From positions 930,001 through 994,000 of the forward strand of contig JADKHO010000002.1 of NCBI GenBank assembly GCA_016721765.1: DNA of 64,000 nt, in the 5' to 3' direction. Below, piece by piece: positions 49,474 through 59,275 of the stretch. The stretch comes from Bacteroidota bacterium. Its GTDB lineage: Bacteria > Bacteroidota > Bacteroidia > UBA4408. Position 1 is the stretch's first letter, and every line of letters starts with the position of its first letter. A program made the translations under genes and the position numbers. The notes beneath the pieces were generated by a model. The model was not told the DNA's origin and did not search any database. It saw only the letters and a program-made list of their open reading frames with translations.

Positions 49474-51114
49474 ATGCCACTACAACGCCTTTCCTATTTG
49501 ACTTTAATTATTGCTTTAGCACTGCTCAGCTCCTGCTCAAAAAAGCAAGTTGACCTTGTACTTTACAATGGAAAAATATACACAATTGACAGTACTTTTA
49601 AAGTAGTGGAAGCAATGGCCATACATGATGGAAAAATTGTTTCATGCGGAAGTAACACCGAAATCGAATCTTTTGAAGCTGCTCAAAAAATAGATTTGAA
49701 GGGAAACTTTGTGTATCCCGGCTTTATTGATGCCCATTGTCATTTTTATGGGTATGGTGTGGATTTAAAAAAAATAAATTTAACCGGAACCAATTCATGG
49801 AATGCTGTGCTCGATACCCTTGTGAAATATAGAGAACAAAAATTTATGGGTTGGATTTTTGGTCGCGGATGGGATCAAAACGATTGGGAAACAAAACAAT
49901 TTCCGAGAAAAGAAAAATTAGACAGCCTCTTCCCGGACGTTCCGGTTTTTTTAATGCGCATTGATGGACATGCTGCAGTTGTAAATCAAAAAGGATTGGA
50001 TATGTGTGGACTCAGCATCACCAGTAAAATTGACGGAGGAGAAGTAGTTCTTAAAAATGGGAAATTGAGCGGATTACTAATTGATAATGCCGTGGATTTA
50101 GTAAAATTAAAAATACCGAATCCAACTAAAGCAGCCGAAATTGAAGCCTTATTAAGTGCACAAAAAAATTGCTTTGAAGTTGGACTTACCACTGTTGATG
50201 ATGCCGGATTAGAAAAGGAAACTATCTTATTAATTGATTCCTTACAAAAGGCTGGGCAATTAAAAATGCGCTACTATGCCATGATTAGCTGCACCGAAAG
50301 CAATAAAAAGTATTTCTTTGAAAAAGGCAAAATCAAAACCGATCATCTATCAGCACGCTCGTTTAAAATTTATGCGGATGGAGCCTTAGGTTCGAGAGGA
50401 GCTTTGCTTTTGGAAGACTACGCAGATATGGCAAACCACAGAGGACTTGCACTCACACCAATGGACCAAGTAAAAAAATCGGCCGAAGAAATTGCTGCAC
50501 ATGATTTTCAGCTTTGCACCCATTGCATTGGAGACTCTGCCAATCGTGTATTGTTAGGCATTTATGCTGCAGCCACTAAAAACAATCTCAATGCCCGCTG
50601 GCGCATCGAACATGCTCAAGTGTTGAATGAATCAGATTTTCAACTTTTCAAAACAGCTCATGTTATCCCATCGGTGCAACCCACGCATGCCACAAGCGAT
50701 ATGTATTGGGCGGGAGATCGTTTGGGAAATGAACGAATTAAAAATGCTTATGCCTACAAAAAACTTTTAACCTACACAGGAATTCTTGCTGCCGGCAGCG
50801 ATTTTCCAGTGGAAGATATAAACCCGCTGTATGGATTTTATGCAGCAACCGTGCGCAAAGACAAAAAGAATTATCCCCCAAACGGTTATCAAACTGAAAA
50901 TGCGTTGAGTCGCGAAGAAGCATTGCGGGCCATGACTTATTGGGCGGCCTATGCTAATTTCGAAGAAAAAGAAAAAGGTTCACTTGAACCCGGAAAATTT
51001 GCTGATTTTGTGATTTTAAATGAGGATTTAATGAATGCACCCGATGAAAAACTGTGGCAATTGAAAGTGCAACGCACTTATGTGAATGGAGAATTGGTTT
51101 TTGAAAGAAAATAA
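49474..51114 (+). CDS. Amidohydrolase family 3 lipoprotein (YtcJ-like)
   Basis: 546 residues. The leader ends in ALLSSCSKKQVD, a lipobox, so the enzyme is membrane-anchored outside the cytoplasm. The metallo-hydrolase core has FIDAHCHFYGYG (metal-binding H-x-H), RIDGHAAVV, IEHAQVL, HCIGDSANRV and AAGSDFPVEDINP (metal or catalytic Asp), ending FADFVILNEDL and VNGELVFER typical of the family's composite beta domain. The family hydrolyses amide or formamide bonds in N-substituted compounds; the substrate is unknown. It is a single gene after tRNA-Pro. Confidence 0.9.
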   Translation: MPLQRLSYLTLIIALALLSSCSKKQVDLVLYNGKIYTIDSTFKVVEAMAIHDGKIVSCGSNTEIESFEAAQKIDLKGNFVYPGFIDAHCHFYGYGVDLKKINLTGTNSWNAVLDTLVKYREQKFMGWIFGRGWDQNDWETKQFPRKEKLDSLFPDVPVFLMRIDGHAAVVNQKGLDMCGLSITSKIDGGEVVLKNGKLSGLLIDNAVDLVKLKIPNPTKAAEIEALLSAQKNCFEVGLTTVDDAGLEKETILLIDSLQKAGQLKMRYYAMISCTESNKKYFFEKGKIKTDHLSARSFKIYADGALGSRGALLLEDYADMANHRGLALTPMDQVKKSAEEIAAHDFQLCTHCIGDSANRVLLGIYAAATKNNLNARWRIEHAQVLNESDFQLFKTAHVIPSVQPTHATSDMYWAGDRLGNERIKNAYAYKKLLTYTGILAAGSDFPVEDINPLYGFYAATVRKDKKNYPPNGYQTENALSREEALRAMTYWAAYANFEEKEKGSLEPGKFADFVILNEDLMNAPDEKLWQLKVQRTYVNGELVFERK

Positions 51115-51208
51115 AAGAGTATGGTGATTTACATTCAAATGTTTTGTTACAGCCAAAACGGCTGATAAACGCTGAACTAAAAAAAATTATATGGCAATTT
51201 CGGGGTTC

Positions 51209-51239
51209 CGTATAAAATATTTATTTTTGTCGTATAAAA
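51209..51239. promoter_or_regulatory. Direct repeats in the toxin-antitoxin promoter
   Basis: CGTATAAAA occurs at 51209-51217 and 51231-51239, 22 bases apart (two helical turns). They flank a TAnnTTTG box (TATTTTTG, 51222-51229) just before the antitoxin gene. This fits autoregulatory binding by the antitoxin. Confidence 0.5.
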
Positions 51240-51246
51240 CAAAATT

Positions 51247-51504
51247 ATGGATGCAAAAATCACATTAAGTTTTGATGAGCAAATCATCAGCAAGGCTAAA
51301 AAATTTGCTGAGGATAACGATATCAGTCTTTCCCGCTTAACTGAATTTTTATTGGCAAAAGTTACCAGTTCCACCTACAAATCGTTGGATAGTTTGCCTG
51401 TTGCGGATTGGATTTCGATACTTGCTGAAGGTCAAACGGAGTATCAAACAAAAGCCAAAAGCCGTAAAGCGCTTAAAAATGAATATTACAGCTCCAAAAA
51501 GTGA
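51247..51504 (+). CDS. DUF6364-type antitoxin
   Basis: 85 residues. The start MDAKITLSFDEQIISKAKKFAEDN with SLSRLTEFLL is a ribbon-helix-helix pattern typical of DUF6364 antitoxins, which pair with PIN toxins in Bacteroidota. The C-terminus is unstructured and would wrap the toxin. It overlaps the toxin gene by 4 bases. Confidence 0.85.
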   Translation: MDAKITLSFDEQIISKAKKFAEDNDISLSRLTEFLLAKVTSSTYKSLDSLPVADWISILAEGQTEYQTKAKSRKALKNEYYSSKK

Positions 51505-51920
51505 AAATCTTTTTAGATGCTAATATTCTTGTTTCGGTATTGAATAATGAATATCCATTGTTCACTTATTCAGCACGTGTGCTTAGTTTGATGGACAATC
51601 GAAAATTTGAAGTGTATACTTCACCGCTTTGCATGGCAATTGCATATTATTTTGCAGAGAAAAAGAGTGGAAATAAAATTGCCTTACAAAAAATTAGGTT
51701 ATTGAGTTCAAAAATTAAAATTGCAGGAATTACTGAAGCCAATGTAAAATCAGCTGCCGAGAATGTTAAAATCCATGATTTTGAGGATGGAATTCAATAC
51801 TATTCTGCTTTACAGGCTAAATGCACTTGCCTTATAACTGAAAACACAGAAGATTTTTATTTTTCTGAAATGGAGGTTTTAGATGCCAAAAGCTTCCTGG
51901 AAAAGACTTTCGTGAAGTAA
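51501..51920 (+). CDS. PIN-domain toxin (VapC-like)
   Basis: 139 residues. PIN nuclease motifs: FLDANILVSV at the start (first Asp), HDFEDGIQYYSAL (second acidic cluster) and TCLITENTEDF at the end. Most relatives have Arg where this has the first Glu of TEN, a small departure. It is an RNase toxin that would cut tRNA or rRNA when the unstable antitoxin is lost. ATG/stop overlap with the antitoxin gene ensures coupled translation. Confidence 0.85.
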   Translation: MKIFLDANILVSVLNNEYPLFTYSARVLSLMDNRKFEVYTSPLCMAIAYYFAEKKSGNKIALQKIRLLSSKIKIAGITEANVKSAAENVKIHDFEDGIQYYSALQAKCTCLITENTEDFYFSEMEVLDAKSFLEKTFVK

Positions 51921-51956
51921 AATTTCATCGTATTTTGAAGGAAAATGAAAATATAT

Positions 51957-51986
51957 TTTGATGGAAAGGTATTTTTTTTACCTTTG
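51957..51986 (+). promoter_or_regulatory. Promoter of rpmH
   Basis: TTTG (51957-51960), an 18-base spacer and TACCTTTG (51979-51986), an exact TAnnTTTG, 34 bases before the rpmH start. This highly expressed gene gives a good local reference for the promoter consensus. Confidence 0.8.
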
Positions 51987-52019
51987 CAGTCCGTTTTAAA
52001 AAAGTAAAAATAAAATACG

Positions 52020-52178
52020 ATGAAAAGGACATTTCAACCTTCCCAGAGAAAAAGAAGAAATAAGCACGGTTTTCGTGAGCGCATGGCTACTGCAAATGGG
52101 CGAAGAGTAATAAATGCACGCAGAGCAAAAGGCCGTAAAAAACTTACTGTGTCTTCCGATAAATTGCACAAAAAATAA
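52020..52178 (+). CDS. rpmH: 50S ribosomal protein L34
   Basis: 52 residues. MKRTFQPSQRKRRNKHGFRE and NGRRVINARRAKGRKKLTVS are the conserved basic L34 sequence. It is a large-subunit protein of the ribosome. The dnaA/rnpA neighbours found beside rpmH in many bacteria are absent, as is usual in Bacteroidota. It has its own promoter and terminator. Confidence 0.97.
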   Translation: MKRTFQPSQRKRRNKHGFRERMATANGRRVINARRAKGRKKLTVSSDKLHKK

Positions 52179-52210
52179 TAATTGATTTAGCTTCGGCGAA
52201 TCAATGCTCT

Positions 52211-52250
52211 AAAAATGCTACTCATTTTCGATAATGAGTAGCATTTTTAT
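52211..52250 (+). terminator. Terminator after rpmH
   Basis: A 16-bp perfect stem (AAAAATGCTACTCATT / AATGAGTAGCATTTTT) with a 6-base loop and T-rich end. Confidence 0.85.
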
Positions 52251-52296
52251 TTTTATAATGTTTACATTTGGATTACAGATAATTTTAACTCCCTAA

Positions 52297-54984
52297 ATGA
52301 AACCTACTCCATCCCTTCTTCTGCTTTCGGCATTGTTTTTTGTCGTAAACCTTTCAGCACAACCCTTTTTAAAAACCACTGCGAACAAAGCCCTAAGCTT
52401 TAAAGAAATGCAATTGCAATTTGATCAATGGAAGCAGACTGTTGATCTTAAAAAGCAAAAGAATTGGAAGAACTTTAAGCGTTGGGAAATGGAAACCCAG
52501 TTGCATACCGATGCGCAGGGAAATCCAGTGAATCCCGAATTATATGTGAATGAAATTATTAAAGCCACTGCCGATAAAGCCAAACAGAGCGCCGCCCGAA
52601 CTAATTTTGCACACCCATGGATTCCAACAGGTCCATTTAATTTGCCGTTAAATCAAACTGGTTATCTGGAAGTGGGCATGGGGCGAATAAATTGCATGGC
52701 TTTTCATCCTTCTGATCCAAATACTTATTTTGTAGGTGTAGCACAAGGCGGATTGTGGAAAACCACAAACAGCGGTCAAAGCTGGATACCCTTGACGGAT
52801 AATTTACCCATTTTACGCATCAGCGATATTGCTATTGACCCCATCAATCCAAACACCATTTACATTTCGGTATGTGACTTTGAATACCTGGATGTGAGTT
52901 TAAAATTAGATGGTAGAAAACGAAATACGCATTATGGTTTAGGATTGTATAAAACCACAGATGGTGGGCTTACCTGGAACCCTACGGGATTGAGTTTTCA
53001 ATTAACGAATGGCGATGCTTCTTTGATTCGCAAAACTATTATTCATCCCTCCACAACAAATAAATTGGTTGCTTGCGGACCAAGCGGAATGTATATCAGC
53101 AACAATGCAGGCCAAAATTGGACAAAGACAATGGATTCTCTTTTTTGGGATTTGGTGCAAGATCCGGCCAACCCAAACTTACTTTACGCAGCAAGTGGTT
53201 GGTTAAAAAATTCGAACACCGGAAATGCAGCTATCTACAAATCAACTGATTTTGGTGTAACCTGGACAATGCTTACTACCGGAATACCTTCAACAGGCTT
53301 TGTTCAGCGTATAAAATTAGCAGTTGCACCATCTGATCCCAATTATATTTATGCTGTAGCTGTGGATTATGATAGAGGTTTATATGGTATTTACAAAAGC
53401 ACCGATGCCGGCAACAATTGGGTGTATATTCCACCCGCATTAAATATTTTAGAAGGCGGTGATGGAAGTTCTCCCGGCGGGCAAGGAACTTACGATTTAG
53501 GATTGCTGGTAAGCAGTACCAATCGGGATTTACTTTATGTTGGTGGTGTAAACCTTTGGGGATCGAGTGACGGTGCACAAAGTTTTAATCCGGTTAGCCA
53601 TTGGACAACAAGTTACGGGCCTACCACACATGCCGATATTCACTATTTATATAGCCATCCCCTTACGGGAAATATATTTGCATGCAACGACGGAGGAATT
53701 TATCGCACCACCAATATAATAATACATTCCTGGTTGGATGCAAATAATGGAATACCGTGGCCAACACAATGGGCAAAATTGAACGATGGCTTGCAAATAA
53801 CATCATTTTACAGACTTTCAAGTTCAAAAAACACCAATGGAAAAATCATGGCTGGTGCTCAGGATAATTCCACCTTCTTTTTTAATGGGACATCCTGGAC
53901 GAACATTGGAGGTGGCGATGGGATGGATAATTACATAAATCCACAAAACGACAGTAATCTTATTACCTCCAGCCAGTATGGAAATTTTAGTTTATCCTAC
54001 GATAATGGAGTAAATGGTTTTTGGTGCGATCCAAATATAAATGGTGAAGTAGCAGAATGGACAAGTCCTATAATTGCTGATTATAACCAATCTAATACCT
54101 TGTATGCAGGTTTTGCCAATGTAAGTAAATCAACAGATGGAGGAAATAATTGGACAGCGATTTCTAACTTCCCTACCGGAGGCTTTGCGAACAATGAAAT
54201 TTCGGCGCTTGCTGTTGCTAACACCAATGGCAATGTGCTTTATGCGACTAAACGCGTACGTTATGAATATGGCATTCCCGGAAGTGTATTTACCACTACG
54301 GATGGAGGAACCAATTGGACGGATGTTACTGCAGGTTTGCCCGACTCGCTATATTATACCTCAGTGGAAGTAAACGTTGCCGATCCGGATATTGCTTATG
54401 TTACTATGGCCGGGTTTAGTGCGGGCTTAAAAGTATTTATTACCGGCGATGGCGGAGCAAGCTGGCAAAATATTTCGTATAATTTGCCCAACTTGCCTGT
54501 TAATTGCATCAAGAGCTTGCCTGGAGGCAGTAAACTGCTTATCGCAACCGATATTGGCCTCTACATGCTTGATGATACTTCTTCTACTTGGCAGCAAGTA
54601 AGCACAGGATTGCCCAATGTAATTGTTACGGACATAGAACTGAATGTTTCATTAAATAAAGTATACGTTTCTACATTTGGAAGAGGAATTTGGGAAACGG
54701 ATTTAGATGCGCTATTAGGCACTTCACAAGCCCAAGCTTCCTTGTCGGAGTTTAAGCTTTATCCAAGTATTAACAGTGGAGCCTTCACACTTGAAGTGCA
54801 ACACAAAAGCAAAATAGACTCGCATTTAACACTGCAAATTATCGACATTATGGGCAGAATGGTTTACAGCAGTGAATTGGCAAAAGCTAAAAACCAAATT
54901 CAAGTCGATTTGCCTTCCGGTAAATACTTTGCAAAGGTAAGTGGAAACGGATTTTCAGCGGTTAAAACTTTTGTGAAGGAGTAG
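52297..54984 (+). CDS. T9SS-secreted protein with BNR/Asp-box repeats (sortilin/sialidase-like propeller)
   Basis: 895 residues with a signal peptide (LLLLSALFFVVNLSAQ). At least seven Asp-box motifs (S/T-x-D-x-G-x-x-W) lie across residues 150-740, such as YKTTDGGLTWNP, YKSTDFGVTWTM, SKSTDGGNNWTAI and FTTTDGGTNWTDV, indicating one or two large beta-propellers of the VPS10/glycoside hydrolase type. The C-terminus is a T9SS type A domain (FKLYPSINSGAFTLE ... AVKTFVKE). No catalytic residues of a particular hydrolase are evident, so a binding or hydrolytic role is open. Confidence 0.85.
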   Translation: MKPTPSLLLLSALFFVVNLSAQPFLKTTANKALSFKEMQLQFDQWKQTVDLKKQKNWKNFKRWEMETQLHTDAQGNPVNPELYVNEIIKATADKAKQSAARTNFAHPWIPTGPFNLPLNQTGYLEVGMGRINCMAFHPSDPNTYFVGVAQGGLWKTTNSGQSWIPLTDNLPILRISDIAIDPINPNTIYISVCDFEYLDVSLKLDGRKRNTHYGLGLYKTTDGGLTWNPTGLSFQLTNGDASLIRKTIIHPSTTNKLVACGPSGMYISNNAGQNWTKTMDSLFWDLVQDPANPNLLYAASGWLKNSNTGNAAIYKSTDFGVTWTMLTTGIPSTGFVQRIKLAVAPSDPNYIYAVAVDYDRGLYGIYKSTDAGNNWVYIPPALNILEGGDGSSPGGQGTYDLGLLVSSTNRDLLYVGGVNLWGSSDGAQSFNPVSHWTTSYGPTTHADIHYLYSHPLTGNIFACNDGGIYRTTNIIIHSWLDANNGIPWPTQWAKLNDGLQITSFYRLSSSKNTNGKIMAGAQDNSTFFFNGTSWTNIGGGDGMDNYINPQNDSNLITSSQYGNFSLSYDNGVNGFWCDPNINGEVAEWTSPIIADYNQSNTLYAGFANVSKSTDGGNNWTAISNFPTGGFANNEISALAVANTNGNVLYATKRVRYEYGIPGSVFTTTDGGTNWTDVTAGLPDSLYYTSVEVNVADPDIAYVTMAGFSAGLKVFITGDGGASWQNISYNLPNLPVNCIKSLPGGSKLLIATDIGLYMLDDTSSTWQQVSTGLPNVIVTDIELNVSLNKVYVSTFGRGIWETDLDALLGTSQAQASLSEFKLYPSINSGAFTLEVQHKSKIDSHLTLQIIDIMGRMVYSSELAKAKNQIQVDLPSGKYFAKVSGNGFSAVKTFVKE

Positions 54985-54993
54985 TATCACACC

Positions 54994-55413
54994 TTACTTT
55001 AGTTTCATTTGTGCAAAATAAGGATGTTCAGGATTTACTAGCAGTTCCTGACGAAGAGGATGAATTACAACATCTAAATCTTCCAATGGAATTGCCCCCA
55101 ATAAAGGCTCATTGTTACCTGAAAGGACAAGTGCATTGCACACGGTTCTTCGATTTTTGAATTTTACAACCACAGGCCCAACAACGTCAAATTCTTCGAT
55201 ATTTCCATTCGCCATTTGAGCCTTTCGTTTTTCAATGTAAGGCAAGTTTAATTGTGCTTGGATGCTTTCATTAATACAAAGATTATATGCACCGGTATCT
55301 ACTAACATTTTAACATTCAAACGTTTTACCTCCTCCTCTCCAATTATGCTGCGACGCACTAAGCCCAAATCATCAGAATTAATCAATTCAATATCAGCGT
55401 AAATAATTCCCAT
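54994..55413 (-). CDS. Retropepsin-like aspartyl protease family protein
   Basis: 139 residues. VKMLVDTGAYNLCINESIQ carries the D-T-G active site of clan AA, and LVLSGNNEPLLGAIPLEDLDVVIHP is the second conserved element (LLG-x-I/P). Such single-domain proteins dimerise to form the active site. They are common in Bacteroidota and cyanobacteria with unknown substrates, and some are toxin-linked. It lies 9 bases from the convergent BNR gene. Confidence 0.82.
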   Translation of the reverse strand: MGIIYADIELINSDDLGLVRRSIIGEEEVKRLNVKMLVDTGAYNLCINESIQAQLNLPYIEKRKAQMANGNIEEFDVVGPVVVKFKNRRTVCNALVLSGNNEPLLGAIPLEDLDVVIHPLRQELLVNPEHPYFAQMKLK

Positions 55414-55564
55414 TTTTTCTTCTACTAACTTTTTCTTCTACAAATTTAAAAAAATTGCTGATAATTTGTTTATAAAAACTCTTCAAAACAGTGTCTCAAA
55501 AAGACTCAAAAAGGGGATAAATGTTACCTTTGCGCACCAGTAAAAACACTTATCCTTCCAATCC

Positions 55565-58405
55565 ATGCCATTAGATAAATCCATTAAATCAGTATTAATC
55601 ATCGGAAGCGGACCCATTGTTATTGGACAAGCTTGTGAATTTGATTACAGCGGGTCACAGTCGGCTCGTTCGCTTAAGGAGGAAGGTATTGAAGTGAGTT
55701 TAATCAACTCCAATCCGGCTACCATCATGACCGATAAGGTGACAGCCGACCATGTGTACTTGCTTCCGCTTACTACGCAAAGCATTGTTAAAATATTGCA
55801 AGAGCGTAAAATTGATGCTGTACTTCCAACTATGGGCGGGCAAACTGCGCTAAACCTCTGCATTAAAGCAGATGAAATGGGCATTTGGAAAAAATACGGT
55901 GTAAAGTTGATTGGGGTGGATATTGCTGCAATAGAGATTACGGAAAATCGTGAGAAATTCCGCCAATTGATGATTGATATTGGAATTGGCGTTGCACCTT
56001 CCGAAACGGCTAACTCTTTTTTGGAAGGGAAAGAGATTGCTCAGCGCATTGGCTTTCCATTAGTTATAAGACCTTCCTACACCTTGGGTGGTACTGGAGC
56101 TTCATTTGTGCACACCCGCGAAGAATTTGACGAATTATTGAATCGCGGATTACACGCCTCTCCTATTCACGAAGTGCTTATTGATAAAGCCGTTTTGGGT
56201 TGGAAAGAATACGAGTTAGAATTGTTGCGCGATAACAATGATAATGTTACCATCATTTGCAGCATCGAAAATTTTGATCCCATGGGAATCCATACCGGCG
56301 ATTCCATTACAGTTGCGCCTGCCATGACCTTAAGCGACACTACATTTCAGCGTTTGCGCACTATGGCCATAAAAATGATGCGCAGCATTGGAAATTTTGC
56401 CGGTGGTTGTAATGTTCAATTTGCGGTGAGCCCGGACGAAAAGGAAGAAATTATTGCCATCGAAATTAACCCACGTGTTTCACGTTCATCAGCCTTAGCA
56501 AGCAAAGCAACCGGTTATCCCATTGCCCGCATTGCTTCCAAATTGGCTATTGGGTATAATTTAGACGAACTTAAAAATCCAATTACTGGGAATACCTCCG
56601 CATTTTTTGAACCTACCTTAGATTATGTTATCGTGAAAATTCCGCGTTGGAATTTTGATAAATTTAAAGGAGCTAATCGTGAACTCGGCTTGCAAATGAA
56701 ATCGGTGGGTGAGGTAATGGCCATTGGGCGTACCTTTCAGGAAGCATTGCAAAAAGCGTGTCAAAGTTTGGAGATTAAACGTAATGGTTTGGGAGCCGAT
56801 GGAAGAGAACTTCGCAATCAGGATGAGTTGTTAACCAGCTTAGCAAAACCCAGTTGGAACAGGCTTTTCCATATTTATGATGCACTTAAATTAGGCATCT
56901 CTTTTAAGACCATTCAAAAATTAACTTTGATAGACCCTTGGTTTCTCAATCAAATTGAAGAATTGGTGAATCTCGAAAAAGAGATTACGTCTTATACACT
57001 CGCCGATATTCCGGCAGAAGTAATTTTTATTGCCAAGCAAAAAGGGTATGCGGATCGTCAAATTGCCCACTTACTGCGTTGCTTGGAGAGTGAGGTGTAC
57101 AAGAAACGAAACGATTTAAACATTAAACGTGTTTACAAATTAGTGGATACTTGTGCCGGCGAATTTACAGCGCAAACACCTTATTACTATTCCACTTTCG
57201 AAAATCCGCCTTTGCAAGGTGAGGTGCTAACGAACGAATCGATAGCCAGCAAAAAGAAAAAAGTTATAGTGTTGGGTTCAGGCCCAAATCGCATTGGACA
57301 GGGAATTGAATTTGATTACAGCTGTGTGCACGGAATTTTGGCAGCGAAGGAATGCGGGTATGAAACCATCATGATAAATTGCAATCCAGAAACAGTTTCT
57401 ACGGATTTTAGCACAGCGGATAAATTGTATTTCGAGCCGGTTTTTTGGGAACATATTTACGATATAATTCTGCACGAAAAACCCGATGGCGTGATTGTTC
57501 AACTTGGTGGACAAACGGCATTAAAGTTGGCAGAGAAATTAAATCGATACGGAATTAAAATTTTGGGAACAACCTATCATGCGCTCGATTTAGCTGAAGA
57601 CCGAGGAAGTTTTTCGACATTGCTGAAAGAGAACAATATTCCCTATCCTAAGTTTGGAGTGATTGAAGATGCAGAGCAGTCGATAGAACTGGCAAGGGAG
57701 CTTGGCTTTCCGCTGTTGGTGCGACCCTCGTATGTGTTGGGCGGACAAGGCATGAAAATCGTGATAAACGAGCAAGAGTTGGAAACACACGTGGTGAATA
57801 TTTTAAAAGATATTCCCGAGAACAAAGTATTGTTGGATCATTTTTTAGAGCGTGCCTTGGAGGCTGAGGCCGATGCTATTTGCGACGGTGAGGATGTTTA
57901 CATTATTGGTATTATGGAACACATTGAGCCGGCCGGGATACATTCGGGCGATTCGTATGCGGTGCTTCCACCTTTTGATTTGAGTGAAGGAGTGATTAAA
58001 CAGATTGAAGAATACACCAAAAAAATAGCCATTGCCTTAAAAACGGTGGGCTTAATTAATATACAATTTGCCATAAAAAATGAAGTGGTGTATGTGATTG
58101 AAGCCAATCCACGTGCATCTCGTACGGTACCCTTTATTGCAAAAGCATATGATGAACCTTATGTAAATTACGCCACAAAAATAATGTTGGGCGAAAAAAA
58201 GGTGAAGGATTTTAAATTTAATCCGCGCAAGCAAGGTTATGCCATTAAAATTCCGGTTTTTAGTTTTGAAAAATTTCCGGAAGTAAATAAAGAGTTGGGA
58301 CCTGAAATGAAATCCACAGGTGAATCCATTTATTTTATTGAGGATTTAACGGATGAATATTTTCACCAGATTTATTCTGAACGAAATCTTTATTTGAGTC
58401 GCTAA
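55565..58405 (+). CDS. carB: Carbamoyl-phosphate synthase large subunit
   Basis: 946 residues. Both ATP-grasp halves are visible: IGSGPIVIGQACEFDYSGSQ, then PTMGGQTALN, and in the second half LGSGPNRIGQGIEFDYSCVH and QLGGQTALKL, with IEINPRVSRSSALASKATGY and IEANPRASRTVPF at the substrate-binding ends. It uses glutamine-derived ammonia (from CarA, not in the window), bicarbonate and two ATP to make carbamoyl phosphate for pyrimidines and arginine. It ends soon after EMKSTGES, so the usual C-terminal regulatory (MGS-like) domain of about 120 residues is absent, as in many members of this phylum. Confidence 0.95.
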   Translation: MPLDKSIKSVLIIGSGPIVIGQACEFDYSGSQSARSLKEEGIEVSLINSNPATIMTDKVTADHVYLLPLTTQSIVKILQERKIDAVLPTMGGQTALNLCIKADEMGIWKKYGVKLIGVDIAAIEITENREKFRQLMIDIGIGVAPSETANSFLEGKEIAQRIGFPLVIRPSYTLGGTGASFVHTREEFDELLNRGLHASPIHEVLIDKAVLGWKEYELELLRDNNDNVTIICSIENFDPMGIHTGDSITVAPAMTLSDTTFQRLRTMAIKMMRSIGNFAGGCNVQFAVSPDEKEEIIAIEINPRVSRSSALASKATGYPIARIASKLAIGYNLDELKNPITGNTSAFFEPTLDYVIVKIPRWNFDKFKGANRELGLQMKSVGEVMAIGRTFQEALQKACQSLEIKRNGLGADGRELRNQDELLTSLAKPSWNRLFHIYDALKLGISFKTIQKLTLIDPWFLNQIEELVNLEKEITSYTLADIPAEVIFIAKQKGYADRQIAHLLRCLESEVYKKRNDLNIKRVYKLVDTCAGEFTAQTPYYYSTFENPPLQGEVLTNESIASKKKKVIVLGSGPNRIGQGIEFDYSCVHGILAAKECGYETIMINCNPETVSTDFSTADKLYFEPVFWEHIYDIILHEKPDGVIVQLGGQTALKLAEKLNRYGIKILGTTYHALDLAEDRGSFSTLLKENNIPYPKFGVIEDAEQSIELARELGFPLLVRPSYVLGGQGMKIVINEQELETHVVNILKDIPENKVLLDHFLERALEAEADAICDGEDVYIIGIMEHIEPAGIHSGDSYAVLPPFDLSEGVIKQIEEYTKKIAIALKTVGLINIQFAIKNEVVYVIEANPRASRTVPFIAKAYDEPYVNYATKIMLGEKKVKDFKFNPRKQGYAIKIPVFSFEKFPEVNKELGPEMKSTGESIYFIEDLTDEYFHQIYSERNLYLSR

Positions 58406-58423
58406 TTAAAAGAGTTTTAAAAA

Positions 58424-58975
58424 ATGAAAGATTTAGCATTTCCGGAATTGCACACCGAGCGACTTATCCTGAGGCAAGTTTCAGAAAGCGATGTGGCCGA
58501 AATATTTTTTTTGCGATCAGATGAAAGGCAATTAAAATACCTGGATAAAAAACCCGCAACGAGCACAGAGGAAGCCCTTACATGGATTCGTATGATTGAA
58601 GATTTGCAGCAGAAGGAAGAGGGATATATGTGGGCTATTTGTTTGAAAAATAATCCCAAACTTATTGGTACATTTTGCTTTTGGAACATTCAAAAAGAGA
58701 ATTTTCGAGCCGAAATTGGTTATTCACTTCATCCCGATTTTCAAGGAAAAGGAATTATGGACGAAACCATAAAAGCGGCACTGGATTTTGGTTTTAAGCA
58801 GCTCAAGTTTCATTCGGTGGAAGCCAATGTGAATCCGGCCAACGAAAAATCTATTCAGCTCCTACAACGAAATAATTTTGTAAAAGAGGCACATTTTAAA
58901 GAAAACTATTATTTTGATGGAAAATTTATTGATTCGGCTATCTACTCCTTACTCGCATCGGTGCATTTAAAATAA
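58424..58975 (+). CDS. GNAT family N-acetyltransferase (RimJ/RimL-like)
   Basis: 183 residues. LHTERLILRQVSESDVAEIF at the start, EIGYSLHPDFQGKGIMDETI (the acetyl-CoA-binding loop, Q-x-x-G-x-G variant) and VNPANEKSIQLLQRNNFVKE (the C-terminal GNAT motif) are classical. The family acetylates protein N-termini, ribosomal proteins or small molecules; the substrate is unknown. It follows carB by 18 bases and may share its transcript. Confidence 0.92.
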   Translation: MKDLAFPELHTERLILRQVSESDVAEIFFLRSDERQLKYLDKKPATSTEEALTWIRMIEDLQQKEEGYMWAICLKNNPKLIGTFCFWNIQKENFRAEIGYSLHPDFQGKGIMDETIKAALDFGFKQLKFHSVEANVNPANEKSIQLLQRNNFVKEAHFKENYYFDGKFIDSAIYSLLASVHLK

Positions 58976-59005
58976 TAAATTTGTAGTCATTTAATTCTTC
59001 AACAA

Positions 59006-59233
59006 ATGCAAGATTTTTTGCTCACCCTTGTGGTAGTTTATGTGCTCTTCCGCATTTTTGGTAGGAGTTCAACTGCACCAAAATCAACAGTCCATTTTAC
59101 ACAAAACAATTTTAATGCTTCCGAAAAAAAGCCGGATGGTAAAGTAAGTGTTGATTATATTCCTGAAAACAAATCCACAAAAACTAAAACCAACGAATCA
59201 GGTGATTATGTTGATTATGAAGAAGTGCAATAA
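59006..59233 (+). CDS. DUF4834 family small membrane protein
   Basis: 75 residues. One N-terminal transmembrane helix (DFLLTLVVVYVLFRIFG) is followed by a polar tail ending in SGDYVDYEEVQ, which matches the Bacteroidota family DUF4834, encoded near carB/GNAT/YfhO genes in related genomes. Function unknown. It lies 42 bases before the YfhO gene. Confidence 0.82.
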   Translation: MQDFLLTLVVVYVLFRIFGRSSTAPKSTVHFTQNNFNASEKKPDGKVSVDYIPENKSTKTKTNESGDYVDYEEVQ

Positions 59234-59275
59234 GTTTTTCTATTTTTACCCTTTACTAAAAAATCAATTTAACGT

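Noticed and set aside
55565..58405. Truncated carB pseudogene
   Set aside because: The absent C-terminal regulatory domain is common in this phylum and both ATP-grasp halves are intact, so it is considered functional.
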